In this document: positions 17,507 through 27,379 of the stretch, in pieces
Numbering within the stretch: the first letter of the stretch is position 1
How the letters are laid out: every line of letters begins with the position of its first letter
DNA from: Campylobacter sp. MIT 12-8780
GTDB taxonomy: Bacteria; Campylobacterota; Campylobacteria; Campylobacterales; Campylobacteraceae
Direction of reading: 5' to 3'
DNA: 64,000 nt
Assembly (NCBI RefSeq): GCF_006864535.1
Contig: NZ_QHLL01000001.1
Coordinates: forward strand, 193,597-257,596
Translations under genes and position numbers: made by a program
Notes under the pieces: generated by a model
The model's database searches: none
What the model was told of the DNA's origin: nothing
The model's input: only the letters and a program-made list of their open reading frames with translations

Positions 17507-20146
17507 ATGAAAACTTTAACGATTATTGATACTTTTGGCTTTTTTTTTAGATTGTTTTATGCTCTAAAGGGCTTTAGAAATTCTGAAGGCAAACCAAGTG
17601 GTATGGTAGCTGGTTTTGCAAATTTTATTTATAGCTTAAAAAACGAACACAAGAGTGATTATATCATCTTTGCACTTGATAGCAAGGGCAAAACTTTCCG
17701 CTCTCAAATCGATCCAAACTACAAGATCAACCGCACCCCGCCTCCACCTGAACTTTTAGAACAAATCCCAATTTGCATTGAAATGATCGAAAAAATGGGC
17801 TTTTTAAGCGTTTCTCGCGAAGGGTATGAGGCTGATGACATCATCGCTTCTATGGTAAAAGAATGTGAAAATAAAGACATTTTTGTGCGTATTGTTACGC
17901 AGGATAAAGACTTATATCAACTTATCAAAGATGATAAAGTCAGCATTTATAGCCCTATTTCAAAAAATGATTATGATGAAGCTGCTTGCGTTGAAAAATA
18001 CGGCGTCAAGCCCTCTCAAATCAAAGATTTTCTTGCCCTTTGTGGAGACACTTCAGATAACATACCCGGTGTTAAAGGCATAGGTGCAAAGGGTGCAAAA
18101 ACCTTACTTGATGAGTTTAACTCTTTGGAAGGAATTTATGAAAATCTTACACTCATTCGCAATGAAAGAAGCAAAAAACTGCTTTTAGAAGGCAAAGAAA
18201 ACGCTTTTTTAAGCAAAAAGCTTGCCTCTTTGTATGAAAATCTAGAAGTTGCAAATTTGCTTGAAAATGCTTTCTATCCAGATGATGAGCCACTTTTAAA
18301 AGTTTTTGATATACTTGAAGAATACGAGCTTAATGTTTTGCTGAAAAAACTTCGCCAAAGTCCAGAAAATAAAGACAAAAATTTAGGCTTTAAAGCTCGT
18401 TTGATCCTTGATGAAAATGAATTGTTTGAAATTTTACAAAGCCTTGATGAAGAAAGCATTATCGCTTTTGATACTGAAACAACAGGACTTGATACAAAAA
18501 GTGCGAAGATCGTGGGCTTTAGTTTTTGCATGAACGAGCAAATGGCATTTTATGTGCCTTTAGCTCATTCTTATCTTGGTGTGCCAGCTCAAATTTCACT
18601 TTTAAGCGCAAAAAAGGCTATAGAAAAGATTTTTACGCATTTTGTGGTAGGACATAACCTTAAATTTGACTTTAAGATCATCAAGCAAAACTTTGATCTT
18701 TTACCCCCAGTAAAATATGCTGATACTATGATCTTAGCGTGGCTTTTTAATCCAAGCTTAAGAGTGAATATGGACGATTTAGCCCAAAGATTATTTGATT
18801 ATGAAACCTTGCATTTTGAAAGTCTTGTTAAAAAAGGTGAAAGCTTTGCAAGTGTAGAGCTTGAAAAAGCATGTTTATATGCTGCTGAGGACGCGTATAT
18901 TACGCTGAGATTTTATTTGTATTTTTTACAGAATTTAGAACCAAAGCTTTTAGATTTGGCTTTTAAGAGTGAATTTGAGTTTATCAAAGTCATTATGATG
19001 ATGGAAGAAAATGGTATCAAGCTTGACACGCAAAGCCTTGAAGTGCTAATGAGTCGTTTTGAAAAAGACATTAAAGCACTAAGTGAGGAAATCTACACAC
19101 TTTGTGAGGATAGATTTAACCTTAACTCGCCAAAACAAGTTGGCGATATACTCTTTGAAAAGCTTAAATTGCCAAGTGGCAAAAAGGGCAAAACAGGGTA
19201 TTCAACCGATGAAAAAGTGCTTAATGAGCTTATTGATAAGCACCCTTGTATCAGCAAAATCCTTGCTTACAGAGAGCTAGCCAAGCTTTATTCAACTTAT
19301 TGTGAGCCGCTTTTAAAACTTGCTTTAAAAGATGAAAAATCAAGAATTTACTCAAGTTTTTTACAAACTGGCACCGCTACAGGACGTCTTTCTTCAAAAG
19401 AGCCAAATTTACAAAACATACCAGCTCACGGACAATACGCAAAAGATTATAAAACCTGCTTTGTGGCTGAGAAAGGCTTTAGCTTTTTAAGCATAGATTA
19501 TTCACAAATCGAGCTTAGAATGCTGGCTCATTTTAGTGAGGATCAAAAGCTTTTAGAAGCCTTTGCAAATGATGAAGATATACACGCAAAAACAGCAATT
19601 ATGATCTTTGGTGAGAGTAATTATGAAACAAGAAGTATTGCAAAAAGCATTAATTTTGGGCTGATTTATGGTATGGGTTATAAAACTTTAAGTCAAAATT
19701 TAAACATTAAAGCTGAACTTGCTAAAAGCTATATAGAGCGGTATTTTGAGAATTTTACGAGCATAAAAAGCTATTTTGAAAAGGTAAAAAGCGAAGCAAA
19801 AAAAGTTGGATTTATCAGCACGCTTAGTGGGAGGAAGCGGTATTTTAATTTTACTGATGCTAAAGCTGTGCAAGTAGCTATGTTTGAAAGAGAAAGCGTA
19901 AATTCTATACTTCAAGGCTCAGCAGCTGATATTATCAAGCTTGCTATGCTTGAGATTGCTAAAGTCTTAGATGATGAAAAAAGGCTCATTTTGCAAATTC
20001 ATGATGAGCTTATTTTTGAGGTAAAAGATGAATTTGTAGAAAAATTTAGCGATTTTGCTCAAAATATTATGCAAAATATAGTAAAATTAAAAGTTAATTT
20101 AAAAACCTCAGCCAGCATTGCGAAAAATTGGGGTGATTTAAAGTAA
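17507..20146 (+). CDS. polA: DNA polymerase I
   Basis: An 879-residue family A polymerase for repair and Okazaki-fragment processing. Domains in order: a 5' nuclease with the FALDSKGKTFRSQ, DADD-like YEADDIIASM and GVKGIGAKGAKTLL (H3TH) regions (residues 1-280); a 3'-5' exonuclease with intact motifs AFDTETTGLD (about residues 322-331), VGHNLKFDF and the YAAEDAYIT Exo III motif (proofreading appears retained); and a polymerase domain with motif A LSIDYSQIELRMLAHFS, the O-helix RSIAKSINFGLIYGMG and motif C QIHDELIFEV. The length is normal. It lies upstream of motA with 17 bases between them. Confidence 0.98.
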   Translation: MKTLTIIDTFGFFFRLFYALKGFRNSEGKPSGMVAGFANFIYSLKNEHKSDYIIFALDSKGKTFRSQIDPNYKINRTPPPPELLEQIPICIEMIEKMGFLSVSREGYEADDIIASMVKECENKDIFVRIVTQDKDLYQLIKDDKVSIYSPISKNDYDEAACVEKYGVKPSQIKDFLALCGDTSDNIPGVKGIGAKGAKTLLDEFNSLEGIYENLTLIRNERSKKLLLEGKENAFLSKKLASLYENLEVANLLENAFYPDDEPLLKVFDILEEYELNVLLKKLRQSPENKDKNLGFKARLILDENELFEILQSLDEESIIAFDTETTGLDTKSAKIVGFSFCMNEQMAFYVPLAHSYLGVPAQISLLSAKKAIEKIFTHFVVGHNLKFDFKIIKQNFDLLPPVKYADTMILAWLFNPSLRVNMDDLAQRLFDYETLHFESLVKKGESFASVELEKACLYAAEDAYITLRFYLYFLQNLEPKLLDLAFKSEFEFIKVIMMMEENGIKLDTQSLEVLMSRFEKDIKALSEEIYTLCEDRFNLNSPKQVGDILFEKLKLPSGKKGKTGYSTDEKVLNELIDKHPCISKILAYRELAKLYSTYCEPLLKLALKDEKSRIYSSFLQTGTATGRLSSKEPNLQNIPAHGQYAKDYKTCFVAEKGFSFLSIDYSQIELRMLAHFSEDQKLLEAFANDEDIHAKTAIMIFGESNYETRSIAKSINFGLIYGMGYKTLSQNLNIKAELAKSYIERYFENFTSIKSYFEKVKSEAKKVGFISTLSGRKRYFNFTDAKAVQVAMFERESVNSILQGSAADIIKLAMLEIAKVLDDEKRLILQIHDELIFEVKDEFVEKFSDFAQNIMQNIVKLKVNLKTSASIAKNWGDLK

Positions 20147-20163
20147 AAAAAGGAGTATAGGAT

Positions 20164-20937
20164 ATGGATTTAACAACGATACTAGGTATGATACTCGCTA
20201 CAGCAAGTATTTCTGTGGGCGATATTTTAGAGGGTGGAAACCCTTTACATGTTATACATCTTAGCTCCGTTCTTATCGTGATCCCAACAGCTGCGTTTTG
20301 TGCGATGACAGCAACACATAAAAAAATCGTCAAAGCTGCTTTTAGCGAACTTAAAATCGTCTTTACCGGTGCAAAGGTTAATCTCGGCGAAAGGATAGCT
20401 CAGCTCATTGAGTTTTCAATCATCGCAAGAAGAGATGGCTTACTCGCCCTTGAATCAAAAACAAATGATATAGAAAATGATTTTTTAAGAAATGCCTTGA
20501 TGATGCTTGTTGATGGCAAAAGCTTTGATGAGATCAGAGAAACAATGGAAATTCAAACTGAAGAGCTTGAAGAGCATTATAAAGAGTGCGGTGAGTATTG
20601 GATACGTTTTGGCGAAACTTGTCCTACAATGGGACTTGTTGGAGCGGTTATGGGGCTTATGCTAGCTCTACAAAAACTTGACAATCCTCAAGAAATGGCG
20701 CTTGGTATCGCAGGAGCTTTTACAGCAACGGTTACGGGTATCTTTGGTTCTTACGCTCTTTTTTCACCTTGGGGCAATAAAATGAGAGCTAATGGCATGG
20801 ATTTGGTTAAAGAACAAAGAGTGATCACTGAAGCTATCAAAGGTATAGCAGAAGGAGCCAACCCAAGAGACTTAGAAGCTAAACTTTTTAATTTCTTAAG
20901 TCATGGCGATGTGCGAATTTCACAATTTGAAAAATAA
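20164..20937 (+). CDS. motA: Flagellar motor stator protein MotA
   Basis: A 257-residue inner membrane protein that forms the proton-driven stator with MotB. Four membrane segments are visible: TTILGMILATASISVGDIL, VLIVIPTAAFCAMTAT, TMGLVGAVMGLMLALQKL and ALGIAGAFTATVTGIFGSYALFSP. The cytoplasmic loop between TM2 and TM3 holds the rotor-contacting charged stretch including ARRDGLLALESK (about residues 84-95). The TM3 and TM4 proline and glycine pattern is typical. A strong AAGGAG site precedes the start. motB follows after 12 bases, so the two are co-expressed. Confidence 0.97.
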   Translation: MDLTTILGMILATASISVGDILEGGNPLHVIHLSSVLIVIPTAAFCAMTATHKKIVKAAFSELKIVFTGAKVNLGERIAQLIEFSIIARRDGLLALESKTNDIENDFLRNALMMLVDGKSFDEIRETMEIQTEELEEHYKECGEYWIRFGETCPTMGLVGAVMGLMLALQKLDNPQEMALGIAGAFTATVTGIFGSYALFSPWGNKMRANGMDLVKEQRVITEAIKGIAEGANPRDLEAKLFNFLSHGDVRISQFEK

Positions 20938-20949
20938 TAAAGGATAAAA

Positions 20950-21687
20950 ATGGCTAAAAAACATAAATGTCCAGAATGCCCAGCAGGCGAAAAATGGGCT
21001 GTGCCGTATGCGGACTTTTTGTCCTTGCTTTTAGCACTTTTTATCGCACTTTGGGCGATTAGCGAAAGCAATCCAGCCAAAGTAGAAGCCTTAAAAACTG
21101 AATTTGTCAAAATCTTTGACTTCACACCAAGTCATACCATAGAACAAGAAAGTCAAAATCAACAAAGATTTCAAGGTGCTTCAAAACAACCTCAAGATCA
21201 AATCGAAGCTCTAAAAGCCCTTACTATGACGCAACAAGAAACTATACAAAAACTTAAAGCTGCTCTTGATCAAAGCGAAAATCAAGTCGCCCTTCATCTA
21301 CCAGCTCGCGTGCAGTTTGAAAGAGGAAGCGCACAAATCACTTCAGCTGACATTCAAGACTTTTTAAAATATATGATCGACTTTTCTTTACAGCAACCAC
21401 CTCAAGTCAAGATCGAAATTCAAGGCTACACAGACAATAGCGACACAGCCCAAAGAAGCTTTGCTTTAGCGTATGAAAGGGCTCAAAGTGTGGCGGAGTT
21501 TTTTATAAATGGTGGAGTGAATGTAAAAAATATCAGCCTGAAAAGCTTTGGTTTAAACAATCCTTTAAACAACGATGCAAGCTCACTTGAAAATAATAGA
21601 GTTGAAATTTATTATAAAATCGACACAAGCGATGAACAAACGCAAAAATCAGTGCTTGAAAATCTTAAAAACTTTCAAGGTAATTGA
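20950..21687 (+). CDS. motB: Flagellar motor stator protein MotB
   Basis: A 245-residue protein with an N-terminal cytoplasmic segment containing a CPECPAG cysteine pair, a single transmembrane helix with the essential proton-carrying Asp in VPYADFLSLLLALFIALW (about residues 17-34), a plug/linker region, and a C-terminal OmpA-like peptidoglycan-binding domain (KIEIQGYTDNSDTAQ, then LAYERAQSVAEFF and NNRVEIYY, about residues 155-230). It anchors the stator to the cell wall. The operon with motA is clear. A noncoding gap of about 200 bp follows, in which I see nothing recognisable. Confidence 0.97.
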   Translation: MAKKHKCPECPAGEKWAVPYADFLSLLLALFIALWAISESNPAKVEALKTEFVKIFDFTPSHTIEQESQNQQRFQGASKQPQDQIEALKALTMTQQETIQKLKAALDQSENQVALHLPARVQFERGSAQITSADIQDFLKYMIDFSLQQPPQVKIEIQGYTDNSDTAQRSFALAYERAQSVAEFFINGGVNVKNISLKSFGLNNPLNNDASSLENNRVEIYYKIDTSDEQTQKSVLENLKNFQGN

Positions 21688-21892
21688 AATTAAAAGAATA
21701 TAAGTGCTTTGCGTGTAAATTACAAAGACAGATGAGACTATGAAAAAGTGAATTTTTGTGCTTTGTATGCTCGTATTTATTTTTTAATTCTAGTAAGAAA
21801 ATTTGTCATTGCAAGATCCATCTTAAGCATGTAGCAAAAACCATCTGCTTCGTGCTTTCTCTTGCTTCTCACAAATGCATATAAATTTACGC

Positions 21893-22972
21893 TTAACCTT
21901 TCAAACGATCGCCGTATTTTTGCTTATTTGAGGTATAAACAAAGCTTAAAACCTCAGCCACAGCCCTAAAAAGCTCTTTTGGGATAAGATCATTCACATC
22001 ACAAACCTTATAAAGCTCTCTTGCAAGAGGTGGATTTTCATAGACTAAAACCTTATGCTCATAAGCGATTTCTTTGATCTTTAACGCTAAAAAATCCACT
22101 CCCTTAGCTACTATCCTAGGAGCTGGTTCTTTGCTATTATCATACCTTAAAGCTACAGCATAGTGGGTAGGGTTGGTAATCACCACATCAGCCCCAGCCA
22201 CATCTTGCACCATTCGTCTGCGAGCTGCTTCCATTTGCAAACGGCGAATACGTCCTTTAACCTGTGGATCTCCTTCCATTTGCTTGTATTCATCTTTAAC
22301 TTCTTGTTTAGACATTCTCAAACCCTTAAAATACTGAAAACGCACCAAAAGAATATCTAAAATTCCTATCAAAAAAAAGGCGATGATCACTATAGCAGCC
22401 AAGATGATAGCCTTTTCTCGTAGCCAATAAAGCTGAGAAACTATATCATAAAGCTCGACACGAGGAAGTTCTGTCATAAACTGAAGTAAAAATACAAAAG
22501 CTATACTAAACACTATGCCGACTTTAAGCACTATTTTAACGGACTCTACAGCTTTTTTTAAGGAAAATAAATTCGCAAGTCCTTTGATAGGATTGATTTT
22601 GCTAAGATTTGGCGTTATGGGCTTTGTGGTAAAAATGAAGCCAAATTGCATTAAATTTCCCAAAACCCCAGCGATCATAATGCTTAAAACTATAGGCAAA
22701 AGCATAATCACAGCTTCAAAAATCGTTTTAATAGTAATGGCTTGTAAAATTTTAATATCAATTTCCACACCGATAAAACTTTGATAATAGCGATATAAGT
22801 TCATAATCCTTTCGCCCAAAAAGCCCACCAAAAACAGCACTACAACAACGCCGACGATCAAGGTTACCACTGCAGCGGCATCTTGAGACTTTGGGACATT
22901 GCCATCTTTTCTGGCATCCTCTATCTTCTTACTCGTCGCTTCTTCTGTCTTTTCTTGATCATCAGCTGCCAT
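21893..22972 (-). CDS. flhB: Flagellar type III export switch protein FlhB
   Basis: A 359-residue inner membrane component of the flagellar export gate that switches substrate class from rod/hook to filament. There are four hydrophobic segments in the first 210 residues, then a cytoplasmic domain with the autocleavage motif NPTHYAVALRYD (about residues 264-275, cleavage between Asn and Pro), and the GDxVxxG-like neighbourhood KGVDFLALKIKEIAYEHKVLVYENPPLAREL. It is convergent with motAB. In epsilonproteobacteria FlhB also feeds the sigma-54/RpoN regulatory cascade, which is known for the family and not visible here. Confidence 0.97.
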   Translation of the reverse strand: MAADDQEKTEEATSKKIEDARKDGNVPKSQDAAAVVTLIVGVVVVLFLVGFLGERIMNLYRYYQSFIGVEIDIKILQAITIKTIFEAVIMLLPIVLSIMIAGVLGNLMQFGFIFTTKPITPNLSKINPIKGLANLFSLKKAVESVKIVLKVGIVFSIAFVFLLQFMTELPRVELYDIVSQLYWLREKAIILAAIVIIAFFLIGILDILLVRFQYFKGLRMSKQEVKDEYKQMEGDPQVKGRIRRLQMEAARRRMVQDVAGADVVITNPTHYAVALRYDNSKEPAPRIVAKGVDFLALKIKEIAYEHKVLVYENPPLARELYKVCDVNDLIPKELFRAVAEVLSFVYTSNKQKYGDRLKG

Positions 22973-23074
22973 TTTTTGCCTTTATGGAAAGTATAAAGTG
23001 GATTTTAACATAATTTAAGTAGTTTTATAAAGAATTTGCTTTATAAGTGTAGATTTTGTGAGTTTAAAGAGCAA

Positions 23075-23096
23075 AAGCCTCCTTTTACAGAGGCTT
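23075..23096 (-). terminator. Rho-independent terminator after ahpC
   Basis: A 7-bp perfect stem (AAGCCTC/GAGGCTT) with an 8-base loop lies 10 bases after the ahpC stop, with a short T-rich flank on the minus strand. Confidence 0.75.
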
Positions 23097-23105
23097 AAAA
23101 AGAGC

Positions 23106-23702
23106 TTATAAATCTTTTCCGTGTTTGCCTAGATAATCAGCCACGCCCTTAGGATTAGCTTTCATACCTTCATCGCCTTTATTCCAGCCAGCTGGACAAA
23201 CTTCGCCGTGTTCATTTGTGAAAAGCATAGTATCAACCATTCTTATCATTTCATCAATGTTTCTACCAAGTGGCAAGTCATTGATCACTGCATGACGGAC
23301 AGTGCCATCTTTATCAAGTAAAAATGAACCACGAAGAGCTACAGCTTCATTAAAAAGCACATCAAAGCCTCTTGCGATTTCTCTTGTTAAATCAGCTACA
23401 AGAGGAAATTGCACTTGTCCTATACCACCTTCATTCACTGGGGTATTTTTCCAAGCAAAGTGTGAAAACTCATTATCACCTGAAATACCAATCACTTCAA
23501 TACCTCTTGCTTTAAAGTCCTTATATCTTTTATCAAAAGCGATGATTTCAGACGGACATACAAAGGTAAAATCTTTTGGGTAAAAGAAAACTACGGCACC
23601 TTTTTCGCCGATATTTTTGTAAAGATTAAAATCTTCAACGATTTGGTTATCGCCTAAAACTGCAGCAGCTGTAAAATCTGGTGCTTTTTTGGTTACGATC
23701 AT
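23106..23702 (-). CDS. ahpC: 2-Cys peroxiredoxin (alkyl hydroperoxide reductase AhpC)
   Basis: A 198-residue cytoplasmic peroxidase that reduces H2O2, organic peroxides and peroxynitrite. The peroxidatic cysteine is in FYPKDFTFVCPSEI (about residues 40-53) and the resolving cysteine in HGEVCPAGW (about residues 165-173), as in typical 2-Cys peroxiredoxins. The start ATG is preceded by a clear AGGAG site. It is divergent from the ndk operon. In C. jejuni, as I recall, fdxA lies divergently between ahpC and ndk; no such frame is present in the 182 bp here. Confidence 0.95.
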   Translation of the reverse strand: MIVTKKAPDFTAAAVLGDNQIVEDFNLYKNIGEKGAVVFFYPKDFTFVCPSEIIAFDKRYKDFKARGIEVIGISGDNEFSHFAWKNTPVNEGGIGQVQFPLVADLTREIARGFDVLFNEAVALRGSFLLDKDGTVRHAVINDLPLGRNIDEMIRMVDTMLFTNEHGEVCPAGWNKGDEGMKANPKGVADYLGKHGKDL

Positions 23703-23828
23703 TGTTGTTCTCCTAGATAATAAATTTTATTAGCAATGAAATTATATCATTTAATGTTTAAAATAAACTAAAAACTCATTTTTCACTTCTTTACAGCTTG
23801 TTTTAAATCTTTTTTAAAAAAAAATTGC

Positions 23829-23834
23829 TATAAT
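23829..23834 (+). promoter_or_regulatory. Putative extended -10 box for the ndk operon
   Basis: TATAAT preceded by TTGC lies 51 bp upstream of the TTG start of ndk. It matches the Campylobacter extended -10 style. Confidence 0.6.
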
Positions 23835-23884
23835 TTCACTTTTTAGCATAAGGCTAGAAATTGATAAATTTCAAGGGGAACACT

Positions 23885-24298
23885 TTGCAACGCACGCTTT
23901 CCATTATCAAACCAGACGCTGTTAAAAAGGGAGTTATAGGCGAAATTCTTGCTCGTTTTGAAAAAAATGGCTTAAGAATAGCTGCTCTTAAAAAGCTAAA
24001 ACTCAGCAAAGAACAAGCTGCTGAATTTTATGCTATCCACAAAGAGAGACCTTTTTTTAAAGATTTGGTTGAATTTATGACAAGTGGTGCTGTTGTTGTT
24101 TCTGTTTTAGAAGGTGAAAATGCCGTCTTAAAAAACAGAGAATTGATGGGAGCAACCAATCCAAAAGAAGCTGCAAAAGGCACTATAAGAGCTGATTTTG
24201 CCCAAAGTATAGACGCAAACGCTGTTCATGGTAGCGATAGCTTGGAAAATGCTCAAAATGAGATCAAGTTCTTTTTCAAAGAAGATGAAATTCTTTAA
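23885..24298 (+). CDS. ndk: Nucleoside diphosphate kinase
   Basis: A 137-residue enzyme that equilibrates NTP and NDP pools by a phosphohistidine mechanism. The start is set at TTG 23885 ([13 protein letters not shown]), five bases after AAGGGGA (23873-23879), rather than at the upstream TTG 23861, because NDK proteins begin just before [10 protein letters not shown]. The catalytic His is in NAVHGSDS near the C-terminus, with the [11 protein letters not shown] and [12 protein letters not shown] nucleotide-contact regions. The stop overlaps the next start by one base (TAATG). Confidence 0.96.
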   Translation: MQRTLSIIKPDAVKKGVIGEILARFEKNGLRIAALKKLKLSKEQAAEFYAIHKERPFFKDLVEFMTSGAVVVSVLEGENAVLKNRELMGATNPKEAAKGTIRADFAQSIDANAVHGSDSLENAQNEIKFFFKEDEIL

Positions 24299-24657
24299 TG
24301 AAAATCGCTTTTTCTAGGCTTAATCAAACCGCTTATCCTTTTAAGCTCAACCTTGAAAATATGATCTTTGAAGGAGAGCTTACAAAGACAAAGCCAAATT
24401 TAGCTGAACTTAAGATGAATATGCAAGGCTTTGTATATAGACCTTGTGATTCATGCGGGGAAGAACTTGAGCTTCACATCGATGAAAATCTAAAGCTTTT
24501 TTTAAGTGATGGAATTTTCAAAGACAAAGATAATAAACTCAGCGACACACTTGAGTTTTTTGACGGACAAATTGATTTGCTTGAGCTTGCTATAAGTGAG
24601 CTTGAGAGTTATTTGAGCGATTATTTTTATTGTCAAAAATGCAAAAATAAATTTTAA
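24298..24657 (+). CDS. DUF177/YceD family protein
   Basis: A 119-residue protein with two cysteine pairs, CDSCGEEL (about residues 44-51) and CQKCKNKF at the end, which may bind zinc. Its position directly before rpmF and plsX is the widely conserved one for YceD/DUF177 proteins, which are linked to 23S rRNA processing or ribosome assembly. The start overlaps the ndk stop. Confidence 0.8.
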   Translation: MKIAFSRLNQTAYPFKLNLENMIFEGELTKTKPNLAELKMNMQGFVYRPCDSCGEELELHIDENLKLFLSDGIFKDKDNKLSDTLEFFDGQIDLLELAISELESYLSDYFYCQKCKNKF

Positions 24658-24673
24658 AAAGGAGAAAAAGACA

Positions 24674-24820
24674 ATGGCAGTTCCTAAAAGAAGAGTGAGC
24701 AAAACCAGAGCTGCAAAACGCAGAACTCACTATAAAATAGAGCTTGCAAAGCCTATCAAAGACAAAGATGGCAGCTTTAAAATGCCTCATAGAGTCAATC
24801 CTGTAACCAAGGAATACTAA
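24674..24820 (+). CDS. rpmF: 50S ribosomal protein L32
   Basis: A 48-residue protein, [17 protein letters not shown] followed by a THYKI segment, the canonical L32 opening, ending in [10 protein letters not shown]. It lacks the CxxC zinc motifs found in some L32 proteins. AAAAAGGAGAAAAAG precedes the ATG. plsX begins directly at the next base after the stop, a conserved rpmF-plsX arrangement. Confidence 0.97.
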   Translation: MAVPKRRVSKTRAAKRRTHYKIELAKPIKDKDGSFKMPHRVNPVTKEY

Positions 24821-25807
24821 TTGATAAGCGTTGCTGTTGATGCAATGGGTGGAGATTATGGCGAAAAGCCTATTATGCAAGGTTTGGTGCAAGCCTTGCG
24901 TGAAAAAGCTTTTAAAGCTATTTTAGTCGGTGATGAAAAACGTTTAAAACCTCTTATCCCAAACGATCTTATGCAATACATTAGCTTTGAACAAGCTGAT
25001 GAAATTTTTCCTATGGAAGAAAGCGCAACTGAAGCTTTAAAACACAAACAAAGCACTATTTATAAGGCTGTTGAGCTTGTGCGAGAAAAAAAAGCTCAAG
25101 CTGTCGTTTCAGCAGGACATAGTGGAGCGACTATGTCTTTAGCAACCTTGCGTATAGGACGCGTAAAAAATGTAGCGCGTCCAGCCATAGCCACACTTAT
25201 GCCAAACACACATTCTAAGACGCTTTTTTTAGATGTTGGAGCGAATGTAGATTGTAAAAGTGAGCATTTGTTTCAATTTGGCGTTATGGGCGAAGCTTAT
25301 GCTAAGGTGCTGATGAATATAGCCAAACCTAGAGTCGCCCTACTTTCAAATGGTGAAGAAGAAACAAAGGGAAATGAACTTACCAAAGAAAGCCATTTGC
25401 TCTTAAAACGACTTGAAAGCTTTGTTGGTAATGCTGAGGGTAGAGATATTTTCAATGGCAGCATTGATGTGTTAGTATGTGATGGCTTTAGTGGCAATGT
25501 GATCTTAAAAGCCTGTGAAGGCACAGCAACAGCTATTTTTAAAATTTTAAAAAGCGAAGTTAAACAATCCCTACTCGCAAGCCTTGGAGCTATGCTGATG
25601 AAAGGTGTTTTTTCAAAACTTAAAAAGCATATTGATTGGCAAGAATACGGCGGAGCTCCTTTACTTGGTATAAATGGTTGTGTGATCATTTCACACGGAA
25701 AAAGCGACGCAAGAGCGATTAAAAACGCTATGCTTCAAGCCCTGCTTTTTAGCGAATCAAACATCAACAAAGTCATAGAAGATGAGCTTGCAAAATATGA
25801 CAAATAA
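24821..25807 (+). CDS. plsX: Phosphate acyltransferase PlsX
   Basis: A 328-residue peripheral membrane enzyme that makes acyl-phosphate from acyl-ACP for phospholipid synthesis. It begins at TTG 24821 ([21 protein letters not shown], the family N-terminus) immediately after rpmF. Conserved regions include [19 protein letters not shown] (about residues 95-113), [18 protein letters not shown] and [16 protein letters not shown]. The last ten bases overlap the fabH start, so plsX and fabH are translationally coupled. Confidence 0.97.
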   Translation: MISVAVDAMGGDYGEKPIMQGLVQALREKAFKAILVGDEKRLKPLIPNDLMQYISFEQADEIFPMEESATEALKHKQSTIYKAVELVREKKAQAVVSAGHSGATMSLATLRIGRVKNVARPAIATLMPNTHSKTLFLDVGANVDCKSEHLFQFGVMGEAYAKVLMNIAKPRVALLSNGEEETKGNELTKESHLLLKRLESFVGNAEGRDIFNGSIDVLVCDGFSGNVILKACEGTATAIFKILKSEVKQSLLASLGAMLMKGVFSKLKKHIDWQEYGGAPLLGINGCVIISHGKSDARAIKNAMLQALLFSESNINKVIEDELAKYDK

Positions 25808-26777
25808 AGCCAGTCTTAAAAGTATCGCCGCATATATACCTGAGCAAATTTTAAGCAATGAGGACTTAGAAAAACTCATCGATACTTCAGATGAATGGAT
25901 ACAAAAACGAACCGGTATCAAAGAACGGCACATCGCTCAAGATGATGAAAAATCAAGCGATCTAGGCACTAAAGCTGCGATTTTAGCCATTCAAAGAGCA
26001 AATTTAAAGCCTAAAGATATCGATGCTATAGTCGTTGCAAGCTTAAGTCCGGATTATTTTACTATGCCTTCAACAGCGTGTGTTATCGCTTCAAATTTAG
26101 GTTTGAAAAATATTACAGCCTTTGATATAAGTGCGGGCTGTGCAGGTTTTATATACTTGCTTGAAGTGGCTCGCTCACTCGTTGAAAGTGGAGCAAAGAA
26201 AAATGTGCTTATCGTGGGAGCTGAAAAAACAAGCTCAGTAATGGACTATGAGGATAGAAGTATTTGCATTTTATTTGGCGATGGAGCTGGCGCAGCAGTG
26301 ATTGGCAAAGATGAAGGTTATCCTATACTTGATGTGCATACAGCAAGTGATGGCAGATACGGCGAGCTTTTAAAGATAGACAGAGCCAAAAAATCAAGCC
26401 TTTGCTCGCCTTTGGCTATGAAAATGAAAGGTAATGAAGTCTTTAAAGTCGCCGTGCAAATGCTGCAAAATGATGTTGTTGAAATTCTTGCTAAAAACAA
26501 AATCAGCCCCGACAAAATAGACCTTTTCATACCTCATCAAGCTAATCTAAGAATCATCAAAGCCGTGCAAGAAAGGCTTAATTTTAACGATGATAAATGC
26601 GTCTTAACCGTGCAAAAATACGGCAATACCTCATCAGCGTCCATACCAATGGCGATGAATGAAGCCTACGAGCAAGGCAGGCTCAAACAAGGAAATTTGA
26701 TCTTGCTTGATGCCTTTGGCGGTGGCTTTGTGTGGGGCTCTGCTCTACTTTATTTTGGCGGAAAAAACTTTTCTTAA
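25797..26777 (+). CDS. fabH: Beta-ketoacyl-ACP synthase III
   Basis: A condensing enzyme of about 326 residues that starts fatty acid synthesis from acetyl-CoA and malonyl-ACP. The catalytic triad is visible: Cys in [13 protein letters not shown], His in [10 protein letters not shown] and Asn in [10 protein letters not shown] prefer the ATG at 25797 ([15 protein letters not shown]) because homologues begin close to KASLKSIA; an in-frame ATG at 25782 would add five residues. The frame overlaps the end of plsX. The gene ends the ndk-DUF177-rpmF-plsX-fabH unit. Confidence 0.96.
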   Translation: MTNKASLKSIAAYIPEQILSNEDLEKLIDTSDEWIQKRTGIKERHIAQDDEKSSDLGTKAAILAIQRANLKPKDIDAIVVASLSPDYFTMPSTACVIASNLGLKNITAFDISAGCAGFIYLLEVARSLVESGAKKNVLIVGAEKTSSVMDYEDRSICILFGDGAGAAVIGKDEGYPILDVHTASDGRYGELLKIDRAKKSSLCSPLAMKMKGNEVFKVAVQMLQNDVVEILAKNKISPDKIDLFIPHQANLRIIKAVQERLNFNDDKCVLTVQKYGNTSSASIPMAMNEAYEQGRLKQGNLILLDAFGGGFVWGSALLYFGGKNFS

Positions 26778-26806
26778 ATTTCTAACTTTGAAAATACATT
26801 TTTTGA

Positions 26807-26812
26807 TATAAT
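26807..26812 (+). promoter_or_regulatory. Putative -10 box for the 26847 gene
   Basis: TATAAT after a T-rich stretch (TTTTTTGA) lies 34 bp before the ATG at 26847, which also has a strong AAAAGGAG ribosome binding site. Confidence 0.6.
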
Positions 26813-26846
26813 GCAATTCTTATTTTTTTAAAAAAAGGAGAAAACA

Positions 26847-27281
26847 ATGGATACAAGCACCATTTTAATGTCGTTACAAAATAAATTACCAAGAAAAAAT
26901 CCTCTTATTTTTACTGATATAAAAGAAAAATTTGAGGCTTTAAACGAAGGGCAAAAAAGGGATTTTGTAAGTAGAATCGCTTTATCAAAGCTTGGTAGTC
27001 CTACCTTGACTTTTTGGATAGGAAGCTTTTTATTTGGAGCTTTTGGTGTTGGTTTTTTTATGGCTGGAGCTAAAAAATTAGGTTTTATTTGGCTTGGAAT
27101 TACGATTGTTAATATAATAATTGCATCACTTTTTGTAGAGCCAGGTTCTGTTTTAGATAAATTTACTACAATTATCCCTACAGCTTTATGGGTGACAAGT
27201 ATGGTAGAGGCTGGTAAAATTTTAAGAAAAAATAATCACGAAAAAATCATGCAAGCCCTAGAGGAAAGCAAGAAAGTATAA
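26847..27281 (+). CDS. Small membrane protein, TM2-domain-like
   Basis: A 144-residue protein with a soluble first 55 residues, two transmembrane segments (FWIGSFLFGAFGVGFFMAG, about residues 56-74, and LGFIWLGITIVNIIIASLF, about 77-95), and a third weak hydrophobic stretch. The pair of helices joined by a short GAKK turn resembles the TM2 domain, whose function is unknown. It has its own promoter and sits at the end of the fabH unit, at what looks like a junction between conserved gene blocks. Confidence 0.6.
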   Translation: MDTSTILMSLQNKLPRKNPLIFTDIKEKFEALNEGQKRDFVSRIALSKLGSPTLTFWIGSFLFGAFGVGFFMAGAKKLGFIWLGITIVNIIIASLFVEPGSVLDKFTTIIPTALWVTSMVEAGKILRKNNHEKIMQALEESKKV

Positions 27282-27379
27282 GCTGTGGATTGTAATAAGT
27301 TTTTATTTCATTATAAAGACTATTTGCCAAATGTTTTTTTAAACTAAAGATTTTACGAGATAAGAAAGAAAGCAAAGAC

